A stretch of DNA of 64,000 bases from Saccopteryx bilineata (taxonomy: Eukaryota > Chordata > Mammalia > Chiroptera > Emballonuridae): NCBI RefSeq assembly GCF_036850765.1, contig NC_089492.1:286972590-287036589 (forward strand). The letters are read 5' to 3'. Each line of letters starts with the position of its first letter. The stretch's first letter is position 1. Shown piece by piece: positions 10,566-22,500 of the stretch. A program made the translations under genes and the position numbers. The notes beneath the pieces were generated by a model. It was not told the DNA's origin, did not search any database, and was given only the letters and a program-made list of their open reading frames with translations.

Positions 10566-11750
10566 ACTACCCTTGGGGCCTAGTTGTTTCCCAGGGTCCC
10601 CAGTTCGGCTCCCTGAGTGCAGGGCCAGGGGAAGGGTGTGCTACTTTGGCGGGAGCCAGTTTCTTCCTTCACACACACCTTGGTCATGGGAGGACTTTCC
10701 AAGAAGTGGTTTTCATGTGGGTCCCAGATGTCATGGCCTCAGGGACCGAGGTCAGTGAATTCAGTGTTTGTGGCACCACCTGCGGGTAGCTTGGCCCTGC
10801 TGTCTCAGGGTCAGGCCTCAGGGAGTCAACCATTCACCACCCATCTGCCCCATGGGCGCTGGGCCAGAATGTCAAGTCACATTCACTGGGGCTCCTCTGC
10901 AACGTGCTGTTTAACCATCCCTGCCTCAGCCCTGGATGGTGGCCGTTACTCGAGTTAAACCGAAGCCCAGAGATGCAGACAGCACCCTTGCCAGGCAGCC
11001 ACAGCACAGAACTTGTGCTTATGACACTTATGAGGCCCGCCCCAGGGCCCCCAGCCCGGGCTCCTGGCTCAGCAGGGGACCAGGGCAGCGTCCCCGAGGG
11101 CTTCCTCAGCGCCCATCCTGCACCTGCCCACGCTGGGCCAGCTGACTTCAGCCCAGCTACTGGGTCACCAGGCCATTCCGAGTGTGCTCAGGAGAGAACA
11201 AGGTCTGAGTGTGGATGACCGCGGCCCTGCGGCCCTGCGGCCCTGGCCGGGACACTTTTCTGGAGACAGCTGAGCACGTCCTGCCTGAGCCCTGTGGCAT
11301 GTGCAGGAACACCCTCCCTTGCCTGCTCGGCAAACTTGTTCGCCCTTCCGGCCCCGGCCTTCTTCTCCTGTTCAGCCCCTTGTCTTCCCAGCGACAGTCA
11401 CACTGCACCCACACTCCACACCACAAGCCCCAGGACCCTAGCCTGAGCTCTGCACGGAACAAACCCTAGTAAGGCACTTCCACTGCACCCCCGCCCCCAG
11501 GTCAGGGTGCTCCTCGGCTGAGCTGCAGAGACAATGAAGACGAACAGGCTTTGTTCAAAGGTTGCTATCTATCTTTTTTGGTTTCCTTTCTTGCTTTTGT
11601 AAATAAGGTTGTTTCATGTTTCAAAGAAAATGTAAGTGAGCCTCTCCCCTGCCTCTGCAGGGTGCTGGGACCCTGGCTCTGGGAGGGAGGGGCCAGGCCT
11701 GGGTGTGGGCCCTCTGTGTTGGGACTTCCTCAGACCCAGAGAGGAAGCAC
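10566..11750. other. Intergenic 3' flank of TMEM201, nothing recognised
   Basis: GC-moderate unique sequence. A short tandem of GCGGCCCTGCGGCCCTG lies near 11221-11245. No exon was supported. Confidence 0.4.
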
Positions 11751-13444
11751 ATTCGAGAATGGAGTTTGGCTTTATTAGGCAAAAAATAAAATTAGAAAGT
11801 CGACACACATGCCCACTATACAAATGGGGGCCAAGGGACACCATCTCTGAGTGGGAACCATCTGTGGCAGTTGGACTCAGGGTCCTGGTGTGGCCCCCAG
11901 CCCCCCAAATTCCTGTGTTCTAGGGTGAGGGACAGGGCAGGAAGCAGCTCTCAGGACAGGAGTGGGGGAAGAAGAGAGAGAAGTCAGAGCATTCTTCTTC
12001 CCCACATGGTAAAAAAAATTACTAAAAAAGCACCCAAAGCTTAAAAAAACTAACCCTCCCTGGCAGGGAGAACTGGGGGCATCCTGCTTAACCCACAAAA
12101 TGCCTTAGCCGGCAGAAAGGTGTAGAAAAATAAAATGAAACTTCATCCCTGAATGATAGAGTGAAGACCTCCCTTCCTGCCCCCATGACTCTGGACTCAA
12201 CGGGGCAGCCAATTCCTCTCCCAGGGGCACAAACACACTTGCTGTCACACGTGCTGCCCCCCCGCTGGTCGGTGTCCAAGGCCTTGGGCCACAGGGACGG
12301 GGAGTCTGACATCCATAGCGTCTCACCCCTCCCAGCATCGAGAGGCTCCCTGTGCCAGACGAGGTCCCTCCCTCCTCCTCTAGGGGCAGGACGGGGACCC
12401 CAGCACCAGGGCAAGGGGGGGCAGCCTGCAGTGGGGGTTGGAAGGGCAGTGGTGGAGACCGAGAGGAGCGGGGGAGGAAAGAAAGCCAGCCCAGGTGGCC
12501 TGAAACCAGAGGTCACACGCAGCAGCCGACTCTGACAGCAGAATCAGAGGGAGAAAGGGGGTCTCAGTGGCCGAGAGGAGTTGGGCTCACGGCGGGGCGG
12601 GGTCCGGTCGCATCTGTGACCTGTGGGCTGCCCCGGGCAGTCCTACGGCACAACTGGGCTGAGGGCCAGGCAAGGCCCCCTTCCCGCGGGCAGCCCCCGA
12701 GGAGGGGCCCTGCGTAGTGTTCTCAGGGTAGCAGGACTGCCGCCTGGGAAGGTCACCAGAGGTAATAAAAAGGGGGTGCACTTAGGCAGAAAGAAGTCTG
12801 GGGGTGAGGTGCTTACACTAGTCCTGAAGGCCCAGTTGGGCCCGAGACCTAGGACTCTGAGGTGCCCAGGGCTGGGATCCTAGGCATTAACCTGCCCAGC
12901 AGGAGAGCCGGAGGGCAGGCCCGGCCACGGGGCAGAGAATGCTCGTCCTCAAGGGGCCTGCCCACGGGAGGCTGAGTGTCCGCTGGGCAGGCCTGAGGAC
13001 GAGTGACACAGAGACCATCCCTCCCGCCTCCCCAGGGAGCCTGAGGTGCCCGGTGGGACAAGGGAATACAGTACTAAGATGTGACCTCGGCCCGTGCTGT
13101 GGGGTCAGGGCAGCCCGGCTCCTGCTGCAGTCACAGTGGTGGTGGTGTCCCTGCAGGCGGGGCTGGACCGGGGAGGGGGCCCGGGGCCATGAAGCCCCTG
13201 GGAGGTCCCTGGCTTTGGGGCAGCACCAAACACAACTGATGTGAGCCAAGAGAGGGGCGGGAGGAGTGTGACCTCACAGCCGCGCTCAACCGCAGTCTGC
13301 GGGGGAGAAGGCGCCTGAGGACAGGACTCAGCCCGGTGTGTCAAGGGCCCCGGAGGAGAGGCGAAGGTGGCAGTGGTGGCAGTAGCGTACACCTGGGTAC
13401 ACTCTCGAGACACTCTGGGCACCGGGAGGCAGAGGGCCGCGTGG
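11751..13444 (-). other. TMEM201: Probable TMEM201 3' UTR
   Basis: About 1.7 kb after the stop with no recognisable repeat. It runs to the only AATAAA seen on the minus strand here (11771-11776). The end position is inferred from that signal and a GT/CT-rich stretch beyond it. Confidence 0.6.
11771..11776 (-). terminator. Candidate poly(A) signal of TMEM201
   Basis: AATAAA on the minus strand, 1.67 kb after the TMEM201 stop. The sequence 20-50 nt beyond reads TGTGCTTCCTCTCTGGG, a plausible downstream GU-rich element. Confidence 0.6.
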
Positions 13445-13542
13445 TCAGCGCAGGCTCTGGTACAAGTAGGCTGAGGTGAAGAGGGCGTTGGCAGCCAAGC
13501 TCACGGCCAGAAGGCCCTGGACCAGTGAGGGGCCGAAATGAC
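13445..13542 (-). CDS. TMEM201: TMEM201 coding exon 11 with stop
   Basis: The final coding exon. It begins HFGPSLVQGLLAVS, carries the last membrane segment (about 646-664) and ends LYQSLR then TGA at 13447-13445. The acceptor TCTCGAAG has a weaker pyrimidine tract than the other acceptors, but frame and protein match are exact. Confidence 0.93.
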
Positions 13543-16500
13543 CTTCGAGAAAATGGAGAGACCAGTCAGAGGCATGAAGGTGGGAAGATGAACTTGGGGT
13601 GGGGGTCTCTGTGCCACTAAACACCCCTGGCCCACCAGAGCCGCACCTGTGGGCCTGAGGCCCCGCCCCCCAGCTCTTTTCTGGTGCCGAGGACTCCCAC
13701 CCGGAAAGACACTCCATCCTGGGGTCAGCGGGTCAAGCCCTGCCACCCCTCCTGAGCCCATGCCACCCACCAGACCAGTGTTTGTACCTCGCTGATGGGG
13801 TAGGGCCGTGACCTTGCTTTATAAACAGAAAACGGACTTTAGGGAAATGAGAATCCTGCCCAGGCCTTAGAGGTAGGCAGCCAACTGGGATCCTTTTCCC
13901 CAAGTCTATGCTTAGGGCACGACCTCAATACTGCGGGGTGTGGGGTCACACTCCCAGATCCCAGCTGATAGGGGGGCAGCACCCTTTCTTTCCAGGAAAC
14001 CTCCCTGCACCCATCTTCAAGATACCGTGGGCCCCACTCCCTAGAGAGCACCAGGTGCTGACCTCATATCTGCTCCACAGGCCGCAGCCCGTGTGCTGGT
14101 CCCCAGCGCCCCCAGAGCCCCTTCCCAGGGGGCGCCCTCCCAGGGACCTGTCTGCAAAGGTGATGTCTAACAGAGCAGCCACAGGCCGCACTGGCCAGTG
14201 GAGCCCCTGAAATGAGGCTGGTGCAGCTAATGAATTAACTTTTGTTACCAAAATTTAACTTTGTTATAATCTAAATGGCCACCTGTGACCAAAGACTAAT
14301 ATAACAGGGAGCACAGAACCAGACCCCATCAGCGGGGAATGTGGTCTGCTGAGCCACAGGCTGGACCCAGAGGCCCTGGGTGGGTTACCTAACTGTCCTG
14401 TCACTAGAGGGCCCTCGAGGGGTCTCTCTTTGTCAGGGCCCTCCAGAGAACAGGGGCGATGGTGGCTGCAGACCGAGGCCCCATACTGCCCGGCCCTCCT
14501 CCCCAAACCGGCGTGCTGACCTCTCCAGGCAGCAGCCTCCTCTGAGCAGCCCCTGGTGGTGGTGTCCACCACACAGGTGGACGACTGAGATGAGTCGTCC
14601 TCCTTCTTGATGGAGCGGCTGCCGCAGGCGCTGGCTCTCTCCGGCATGGACCTCATGTCTGCAGAGAAGAGGGCGTCTCGGTGGGCACTCCCAGTCCGCC
14701 CCCAGAGACAGGACAGTCTGCGTGTGGCCCACCCCAGACAGGGGGGAGCCTGATACCCGATTGGCTCCCAGCTGCCAGGAGGGGAGTTGGTAGATCAGGA
14801 GCAGCAAACCCCACAGCCCACAGGTGGCAGACGCCGGCCACAGTGAGGCTCCCAAGTCAGCGGGACAGGGCGTGCAGAGACTGGGACGCAGGGACTCAGC
14901 CTGCCCTTCCACCAGGCTGGCCAGAACTCAGGCCCAGTGTGGCTGGATCTTCTGACATCTCTTGATGTGAAAGACACAGGAATTCCACATGTTTGTGTGA
15001 AAACTTTAGATTTTCAAGGTTGAGGCTTAATTTAAAAAATTTTTAAATGCTTTGTAGACCAACATCATTTGAGCAAAATGAAAATATCTGCTACTAGACA
15101 CAGCCCGATAGGGCACAATGCATTTCTGACCCATACTAAGAGACAACCTCAAGGTCAATTGTAAAACAAGAAAATAAAGCTCTGATCAGGCAGCTCAGGT
15201 GGCTAGAGCATCATCCTGATACACCAAGGTTCCTGGTGTGATCCCCAGTCAGGGCACCTACAAGAATAACCCAATGAGTCTGACCAGGCGGTGGCAGTGG
15301 ATAGAGCGCTGACCTGGGATGCTGAGGACCTAGATTTGGAACCCTGAGGTCACCAGCTTGAGTGTGGGATCAAAGGCATGACTCCAAGTTCGCTGGCTTG
15401 AGCAAGGGGTCACTGGCTCAGCTGGAGCCCCCGGTCAAGGCAAGTATGAGAAAGCAATCAATGGTCTACGGCCATACCACCCTGAATGCACCTGATCTCG
15501 TATGATCTCGGAAGCTAAGCAGGGTTGGGCCTGGTTAGTACTTGGATGGGAGAAAGCAATCCATGAACAACTAAGGTGCCACAATTACCAGTTGAAGCTT
15601 CTCCTCTCTCCCTTCCCGTCTGCCTATCCCTGCCTGTCCCTCTCTGTCCCTCTCACACAGAAAAACCCAATGAATGCATATATAAGTGGAACAACCAATT
15701 GAGCTCTCTCTCAAATCAATAAAAGCCCCCCCCCCCCAAAAAAAAAGCAAAAAAATAAAATCAGTCAACAGAAGGCAATGTCCTGGAAGGTTTAAGGTCA
15801 CAAGAAGCCATGCCAGAGGCTACTGGAGCTTGAGATAGTGGCTGCACACACTGGGATAAGATCAGGACAGCTCCGTGCAGCCTTGTCGTGGGTGTCCCTA
15901 CTGTGCACTGACCACAGAGGCTCCAACCAGCCCTACTGGGCTCTTCTGCCTCCCGGGAGGGCGCTCAGAGGGTCATACCCACAGTGTGCTTCATGTCCTG
16001 AGCCGGCTGCCTCTGTGGGACCTGGGGTGGCTCGACGCTGAAGAGGCTGCCGTTGTGGGGCAGGTGTTCGTCTGAGCTGCTGGGGGTGCTGGGGGCCTCC
16101 CCAGGGAGCGACGGGAAGAGCAGCAGCTTCTGCCCCTTCAGGTTGAGTCGGGCAGGGCTGATGAGGGGCCTGCGGTGGCGCAGAGAGCCGGAGCTGGAGG
16201 CCACCGAGCTGGCCACGGAGGGCGCAGGGGAGGGGAGCGGGGAGGGGCAGCTTCCCGCCAGCAGAGAGAAGTAATCTGGAAGGCAGAAAGACAACAAAGA
16301 CAGCGCCGGTGATGTGTGATCGTCTGTGACAGTGAGCCTGCCCCAACTGTTCTGCTCCTCCATCAACCCAGGAAGAACGACAAGGCTGTGCAGACCGAGG
16401 GCACCGAGGGAGGAGGAGCATGTGCCCTGCCAGGCAACGGAGGGAAGGGAGAGGGCCACAGAGCCGCAGCCATGGCCCTCTGCCTCCTAATTCTATCCAA

Positions 16501-19500
16501 AGCCCTGGCACCTCTCTCAGCTGAGAGCAAGGTCCACACAGAAACCCACTCTCGAGCACTAAGGTCAACTCACCCAAGCCCTGCTGATGGTGGGACCCGG
16601 AGTGTGCCATCCCCATCGCATTCGCTGGGAGAGACAACAGCATTCTATCTAACCCTGCTAGACGGAGGCACAGGGGTGGCAGTCACTTGCCCGGGGCTGC
16701 AAAGCTGGGAGGCACGGGCTGGGATTTGAACACAGACCTGCCTGGCCCCCAAGCCCATGCCGTCCCACCCCACGCACAGCTCCGGAAGCCCCGGCCCACA
16801 CGCTGCCCCCACCCGAGGAGCTCCCTGTCACTCCTCCTGGCTCTCTGTCCTTACCTGAAACAGGAACCTCCGCAGATCGAGACACCTGAGACGGCGGGCG
16901 ACTCCCACTGAACAGATACCCCGAGTCTGGCCCGGAAAGAAAGGGCACACAGGTCAGGCCTGCCGAGAGGCCAGGTGCCTGCCCTCTACCCCCCACGGCT
17001 GCTCTGCTGAAAGCCAACCTTTGTCATTTATATCCCTGCCTTTCCCAAAGGGCAATTAACCTAGGTCATTCCATTTTTTTTTTAAATTTTATTTATTCAT
17101 TTTTAGAGAGGAGAGAGAGACAGAAGAGAGAGACAGAGAGAGAGAAGGGGGGAGGAGCTGGAAGCATCAACTCCCATATGTGCCTTGACCAGGCAAGCCC
17201 AGGGTTTCGAACCGGCGACCTCAGCATTTCCAGGTCGACGCTTTATCCACTGCGCCACCACAGGTCCATTTTTAAAGAATAAACCAAGAGGCCTGACCTG
17301 TGGTTGTTCAATGACCAGGAACGCTGAGGTCCCAAGTTTGAAACCCTAGGCTTGCCTAATCAAGGCACATAACAGATCCTCCCCAATTGCCCTTCTCTCT
17401 CTCTCTCTCTCCTCTCTCTAAAATCAGTAACATCTTAAAAAAAAAAAAAAGCAAGCCTGACCAGGTGGTAGCGCAGTGGATAGAGCATCGGACTGGGACA
17501 CAGAGGACCCAGGCTCGAGACCCCGAGGTTGCCAGCTTGAGCGTGGGCTCATCTGGTTTGAGCAAAAATTCACCAGCTTGGACCCAAGGTCTCTGGCTTG
17601 AGCAAGGGGTTACTCGGTCTGCTGAAGGCCTGCGGTCAGGGCACATGTGAGAAAGCAATCAATGAACAACTAAGGTGTCGCAACAAAAAACTGATGATTG
17701 ATGCTTCTCATCTCTCTCCGTTCCTATCTGTCTATCCCTCTCTCTGACTCTCTCTGTCTCTGTAAAAAAAAACAACAAAAAAAAAACAAAACAAAACCCA
17801 AGAGGCCCTGGTCTGGTAGCTCAGTTGGTTAGAGCATTGTCCTGATGCACCAAGGTTGAGGGTTCAGTCCCAGTCAGGGCACATACAAGAGTCAACTGAT
17901 GTATGCGTAAATAAGTGAACAACAAATCGATGTTTCTCTCTCTCCCTTCCTTTCTCTAAAAACTATTTTTAAAAAGCCTGACCAGGCAGTGACCCAGTGG
18001 ATAGAGCGTTGGCCTGGGACACTGAGGACCCAGGTTTAAAACCTTGAGGTGGCAGGCTTGAGCGCAAGGTCGCGGGCTTGAGCCTGAGGTCGCTGGTTGA
18101 GCAAGGGGTCACTGGCTTGGCTGCAGTCCCCCCATCAAGGCATGTACAAGAAGCAATCAATGAACAACTAAAGTGCCACAACTACGAACTGATGTTTCTA
18201 ATCTCTCCCCCTTCCTGCTTGTCTATCTCTGTCTCTTTGGCTAAAAACAAAAGAAACAAACAAAAAATAGCAAGAAGCTGAGTGCCCGTCTGACCAGGTG
18301 GTGGCGCAGTGGATAGAGCATCGGACTGGGATGCGGAGGACCCAGGTTCGAGATTTCGAGGTCGCCAGCTTGAGCACGGGCTCATCTGGTTTTTTTTTTT
18401 TTACAGAGACAGAGACAGACAGGGACAGACAGACAGGAACGGAGAGAGATGAGAAGCATCAATCATCAGTTTCTCGTTGCGCGTTGCGACTTCTTAGTTG
18501 TTCATTGATTGCTTTCTCACATGTGCCTTGACCATGGGCCTTCAGCAGACCAAGTAACCCCCTGCTGGAGCCAGTGACCTTGGGTCCAAGCTGGTGAGCT
18601 CTTTGCTCAAGCCAGATGAGCCCGCGCTCAAGCTGGCGACCTCGGGGTCTCGAACCTGGGTCCTTCCGCATCCCAGTCCGATGCTCTATCCATTGCGCCA
18701 CCACCTGGTCAGGCGGCTCATCTGGTTTGAGCAAAAGCTCACCAGCTTGGACCCAAGGTTGCTGGCTCGAGCAAGGGGTTACTCAGTCTGCTGTAGCCCC
18801 ACGGTCAGGGCACATATGAGAAAGCAATCAATGAACTAAGGTGTGGCAACGAAAAACCGATGATTGATGCTTCTCATCTCTCTCCGTTCCTGTCTGTCCC
18901 TGTCTATCCCTCTCTCTGACTCTGTAAAAAAAAAAAAAAAAAAAAAAGGCAAGCAAGCTGAGTACCCACCCCCTGGCAATCTACAACCCCCTCTCCCCCA
19001 AGACAGTCCCCAAAAGGCTTTGGCAGGGCTCCAAGCACCCCCACCCTGAGGGCCTGGAACGCCCCTGGCTCCGGGTGGGGTGGGGGGACAGTTCCAGACA
19101 ACAGTCTTTTGTGGGAGGGCCAGGTGCTGGGCCTCCAGGTTCCCAGTCCCGGGGCTGCCATGGCCCCCTGCTCCTGCTGATCAAGGGCTGAGGAGGCCCA
19201 GTGTACCAGCTCCTGACCTGGGCTGGGTCTCAGCGGGGACTCGCATGGAGGGACTCGGGAACTGGACTAGTTAAGGGTTTCCAGCCATGCTGGTGACGCA
19301 GACATGTCCAGGGTCTAGGTCTCTGCCCTGAGTAACCCCGCCTTCCGTCCCACCATGGAGGCCTCAACGCCACCCGCTGCTCAGTTCAAGCACTGTGTCT
19401 TCCTGTGAGCTGTCCCTCCTGCAGTGGGACCATCCTCTAGCTACAAGGACCACCTACATACACATAGCTGGGTTCGACCCCAACTCCTAAAGGCTCAGAG

Positions 19501-22500
19501 GGTGTCTGACTGAGCTGGGACCCCCACGTGGCAGAGCTGCTGAGGGAGTCCACGAGACAGTGACTGCAGGTCAGCAAGCTGGTGTAACCCAGAGGGTATA
19601 CAAATTTCAGAGAACGGGGTCCTGCCCGGGGCCCAGCGAGCCTGCTCCAGCCCCCAGGGCGATGCAAGCCCAGCCACATGGGGCCCCGAGCAGGAAAAGC
19701 CTTGCCAGGAAAACCCTGCAGGGAAAATGAAAAATGAGCCAGTCTCAGTGACAAGAATCAGGTCCCAGTAGTACCAGGGTCCACGTGTAGCAAGCGCTCG
19801 GCAAATGTGACTGACCTGACCTGAGTCCTGCCCCTGGACCACACAGAAAGTCCGGGGACAAATTTTGTGCTCCCAGGTCTAAAAACAACGGCAAGAATAA
19901 GAAGAACGGGGTAAAGAATCTCGCAAAGCGCATGAACCTTCATTGCGCAGCCACTGGACGCCGCTGCCCTCGTGAGCACATTACACACACCATCTCTCTT
20001 AGCCCTGAGGCTAAGAGGTAGGTTCTACAGCTGGGTTTCTTTTCCATGAGGGAAACTGAGGCTCAGAGTGGTAAGTCCCTTGGCGAAGGGCAGCTGCTGA
20101 TTTGAACCCAGGTCCTCCTCCTGTCTTTGCAGCAGGAACCCCAAACCCCCAGCTGTCCTCAACCAGAGTCCCTGTGTCCAGCCGCCCCCAGGCCAGCCCA
20201 GCCCCGTGCCCAGGTGCCTCTTACCTGCACGGGTCAGAGAGGGTATGGTTCCTAGCGAGAGGGCCCGGCTGAGGCGGCCTGGCAGTGAGGAGGGTGAGGC
20301 CCGTCGGGGAGACCGGAACAGCTGCTGGCTGCCCAGGGGCAGGAACCTGGGCGCCGGGGTTGGGAGGAACAGAGACGGCGAAGAGCCTGTGACGCTCGGG
20401 CAGGGTATGGCCAGGCCAGGGCACATGGGGAAAAGGCCGGCAGAGTCTCCGGGCAGGTACCTGTGAGAGCCCGTGGGCAGGGGAGAGAGGAGGGTCAGCC
20501 TGGTGGGCTCCGGGGGAGCCTCCGCCCAGCTGCCCCCCACCCCGTGCAAGGTGGGGCCTGAATCGGGGTCCCAGAGGAGGCGTGCATTAGTTGAAGCAGA
20601 AAAGCAGTCCAACCACATTCACACCATTAGGGTCAGGTGGCTGGGAGGTGCCAGTGTGACCCGCCCCTCCCCGCATGCCCCCTCCGATCGCCCTCAGCGT
20701 CACAGCAAACTAGTTCCACTACGAGTCTCGGTATTAAAGTGACACTGTCGCCCTTGCCAACCTCACGCCAGGCTCTCAGTAATGGCCAGTGGTCTTGGGC
20801 TCCTCCTTGTCCTTCCTGCTCGTGTCCAGAGCCCCCTGGCAGCAGCTGAGCTCAGGGGCCCCCGCTCCCTGGGCCCTGACTCCAGGAGTCCAACTGCTGC
20901 TCTCTGGCCTCAGACACTGGACACTAATCTAAAGCCCCTCAAAGGGCAGAGGGTGGGTGGCGGCCAGGCTTAGGATCCCCAGGAAGAGACACGCAGGACA
21001 CAAGCCAGACTCGAACTTGGAAAAGACCTGTAAGCGACCGCAAGGCTGCCCAAAAGACAGAAGGTGACAGTGTCTCTTTAACTCGAGAATGGTACAAATC
21101 ACACAACAGGACCTGGTGGCCCCAAGCCAGAATGTCAACCATGCTTCTGATTAAGGCAACCGATTACAGAGAGGGAGGGAGAGACAGTTAATACATTAGT
21201 CCGCCCACCGTCTGGACAGAGCTGCGGGAGGTCCAGCCTTACCTCGTTCCAAGGGACAAATGAGCCCATGGACAATGTGTCGATGGACAGGCAGGCTGGC
21301 TCAGGCCCTGCAGCAGAGCCGGGGTGGCTAAGGGACCCCCTGGGCCCATCACAACCGAACGGGGAGGGCATTGCTAGCCCAGCTGCACTCTGCTGAGGTC
21401 CACACTATTTTCTACCCCCGCTCCTCCCTTTAAACAAGTTTTGAGTCAAGTGCAGGGTCAGTGTTGCCCTCCTGGAGATCATGTGACCTTTTTAATACCT
21501 TCCAAAGGGCTGGCAGGCCACCTGGACTTCAGAACCAAAGGCGGGCTGAGTGTCTGAGGGAACACAGGGAAATCAAGGTAGGAGCTCATCAAACCAATCT
21601 GCAGAATGGTCCAGCCAACCTGGCTGGCCCCAGGTGTGCATGCCTGTATCCCACCTGTCGCCCTGTCCTGAAGCCTGTCTTGACAGCCACCTCCTTGCCC
21701 CCAAGAGAGCTGGGGAAGGCTCCACTCTAAACAGAACATGTGATTTTGTGCCTTCAGTTTAGAACTGTGAAGCCATTCGGCAGAAGGGGAAACTTCAGGC
21801 ACTGCAGCTGGGACCTCTGGCCAACCCGCTATGATCATGCAGAAAGCTGCCCTGCTGGGGCCTACCCAGCAGGTACAGCCTGACAAGCAGAGCGCGCCCA
21901 GGCCCCCCCAGCAGATGGCAGCAGGGCTCTGCTGGGCACCTCCTGTGCTACCCTGACCAGCCAGCCCTACTGAGGGCCCCCTGCATCGAGCAAGCGAGAG
22001 AGGGTCTGAGCAAGGCTACAGGTTTCAGAGGTGGTCAGCAGCCCAGGACCAAGTGAGGTCTTGGTGGCACTGTCCCCGATCCTGCTCACACCTGTGGCTG
22101 CCCTATGCTAAACACCTGAGCCTCGTGTCCTCTGGCCCAGACACTGTCCTGTCTCTGAAGTCACTGAAAATGCTGGCATTGAGGGGGAACAGTTCTTTGG
22201 TCTGATCCCTCTCACTGTGACACTCAGTGGCATCACTCAACTAGCAGATCCACATGAGGTGCCAAGTGTGAGTTTGTCACGATTCTGCAGAGCACGGTCC
22301 CCAGGAGACCCCTGTGAAAGGAGTCCCATCGCCCCTGCTCCCGAGAGCTGCCTAAGGACCAGCACTCCCTCCCGCGGGGCCCGCAGACTGCCCTGCGCTC
22401 TCAAACCCCGAAGCCAGACCGCATGCATGACCACTGAAATAAAGAGGTCTGAGGAAGGGCAGGGTGCTTGTACTGCGTCCCATCCGACACTGAGGGATGC

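Larger units (their letters stand above)
15178..15725 (+). repeat. Type D tRNA-like SINE split by a type B SINE
   Basis: The D-type head (CTCTGATCAGGCAGCTCAGG) ends at AACCCAATGA near 15277. The D-type body resumes after a second AACCCAATGA near 15664 and ends in an A-rich tail. Located in TMEM201 intron 9. Confidence 0.75.

Noticed and set aside
15464..15552. Functional 5S rRNA gene
   Set aside because: The last third, including part of the internal promoter, and the T-run terminator are missing.
15933..16643. 236-codon open frame on the minus strand over TMEM201 exon 9
   Set aside because: A different frame from the true exon. The frame that joins exons 8 and 10 and matches TMEM201 is the other one.
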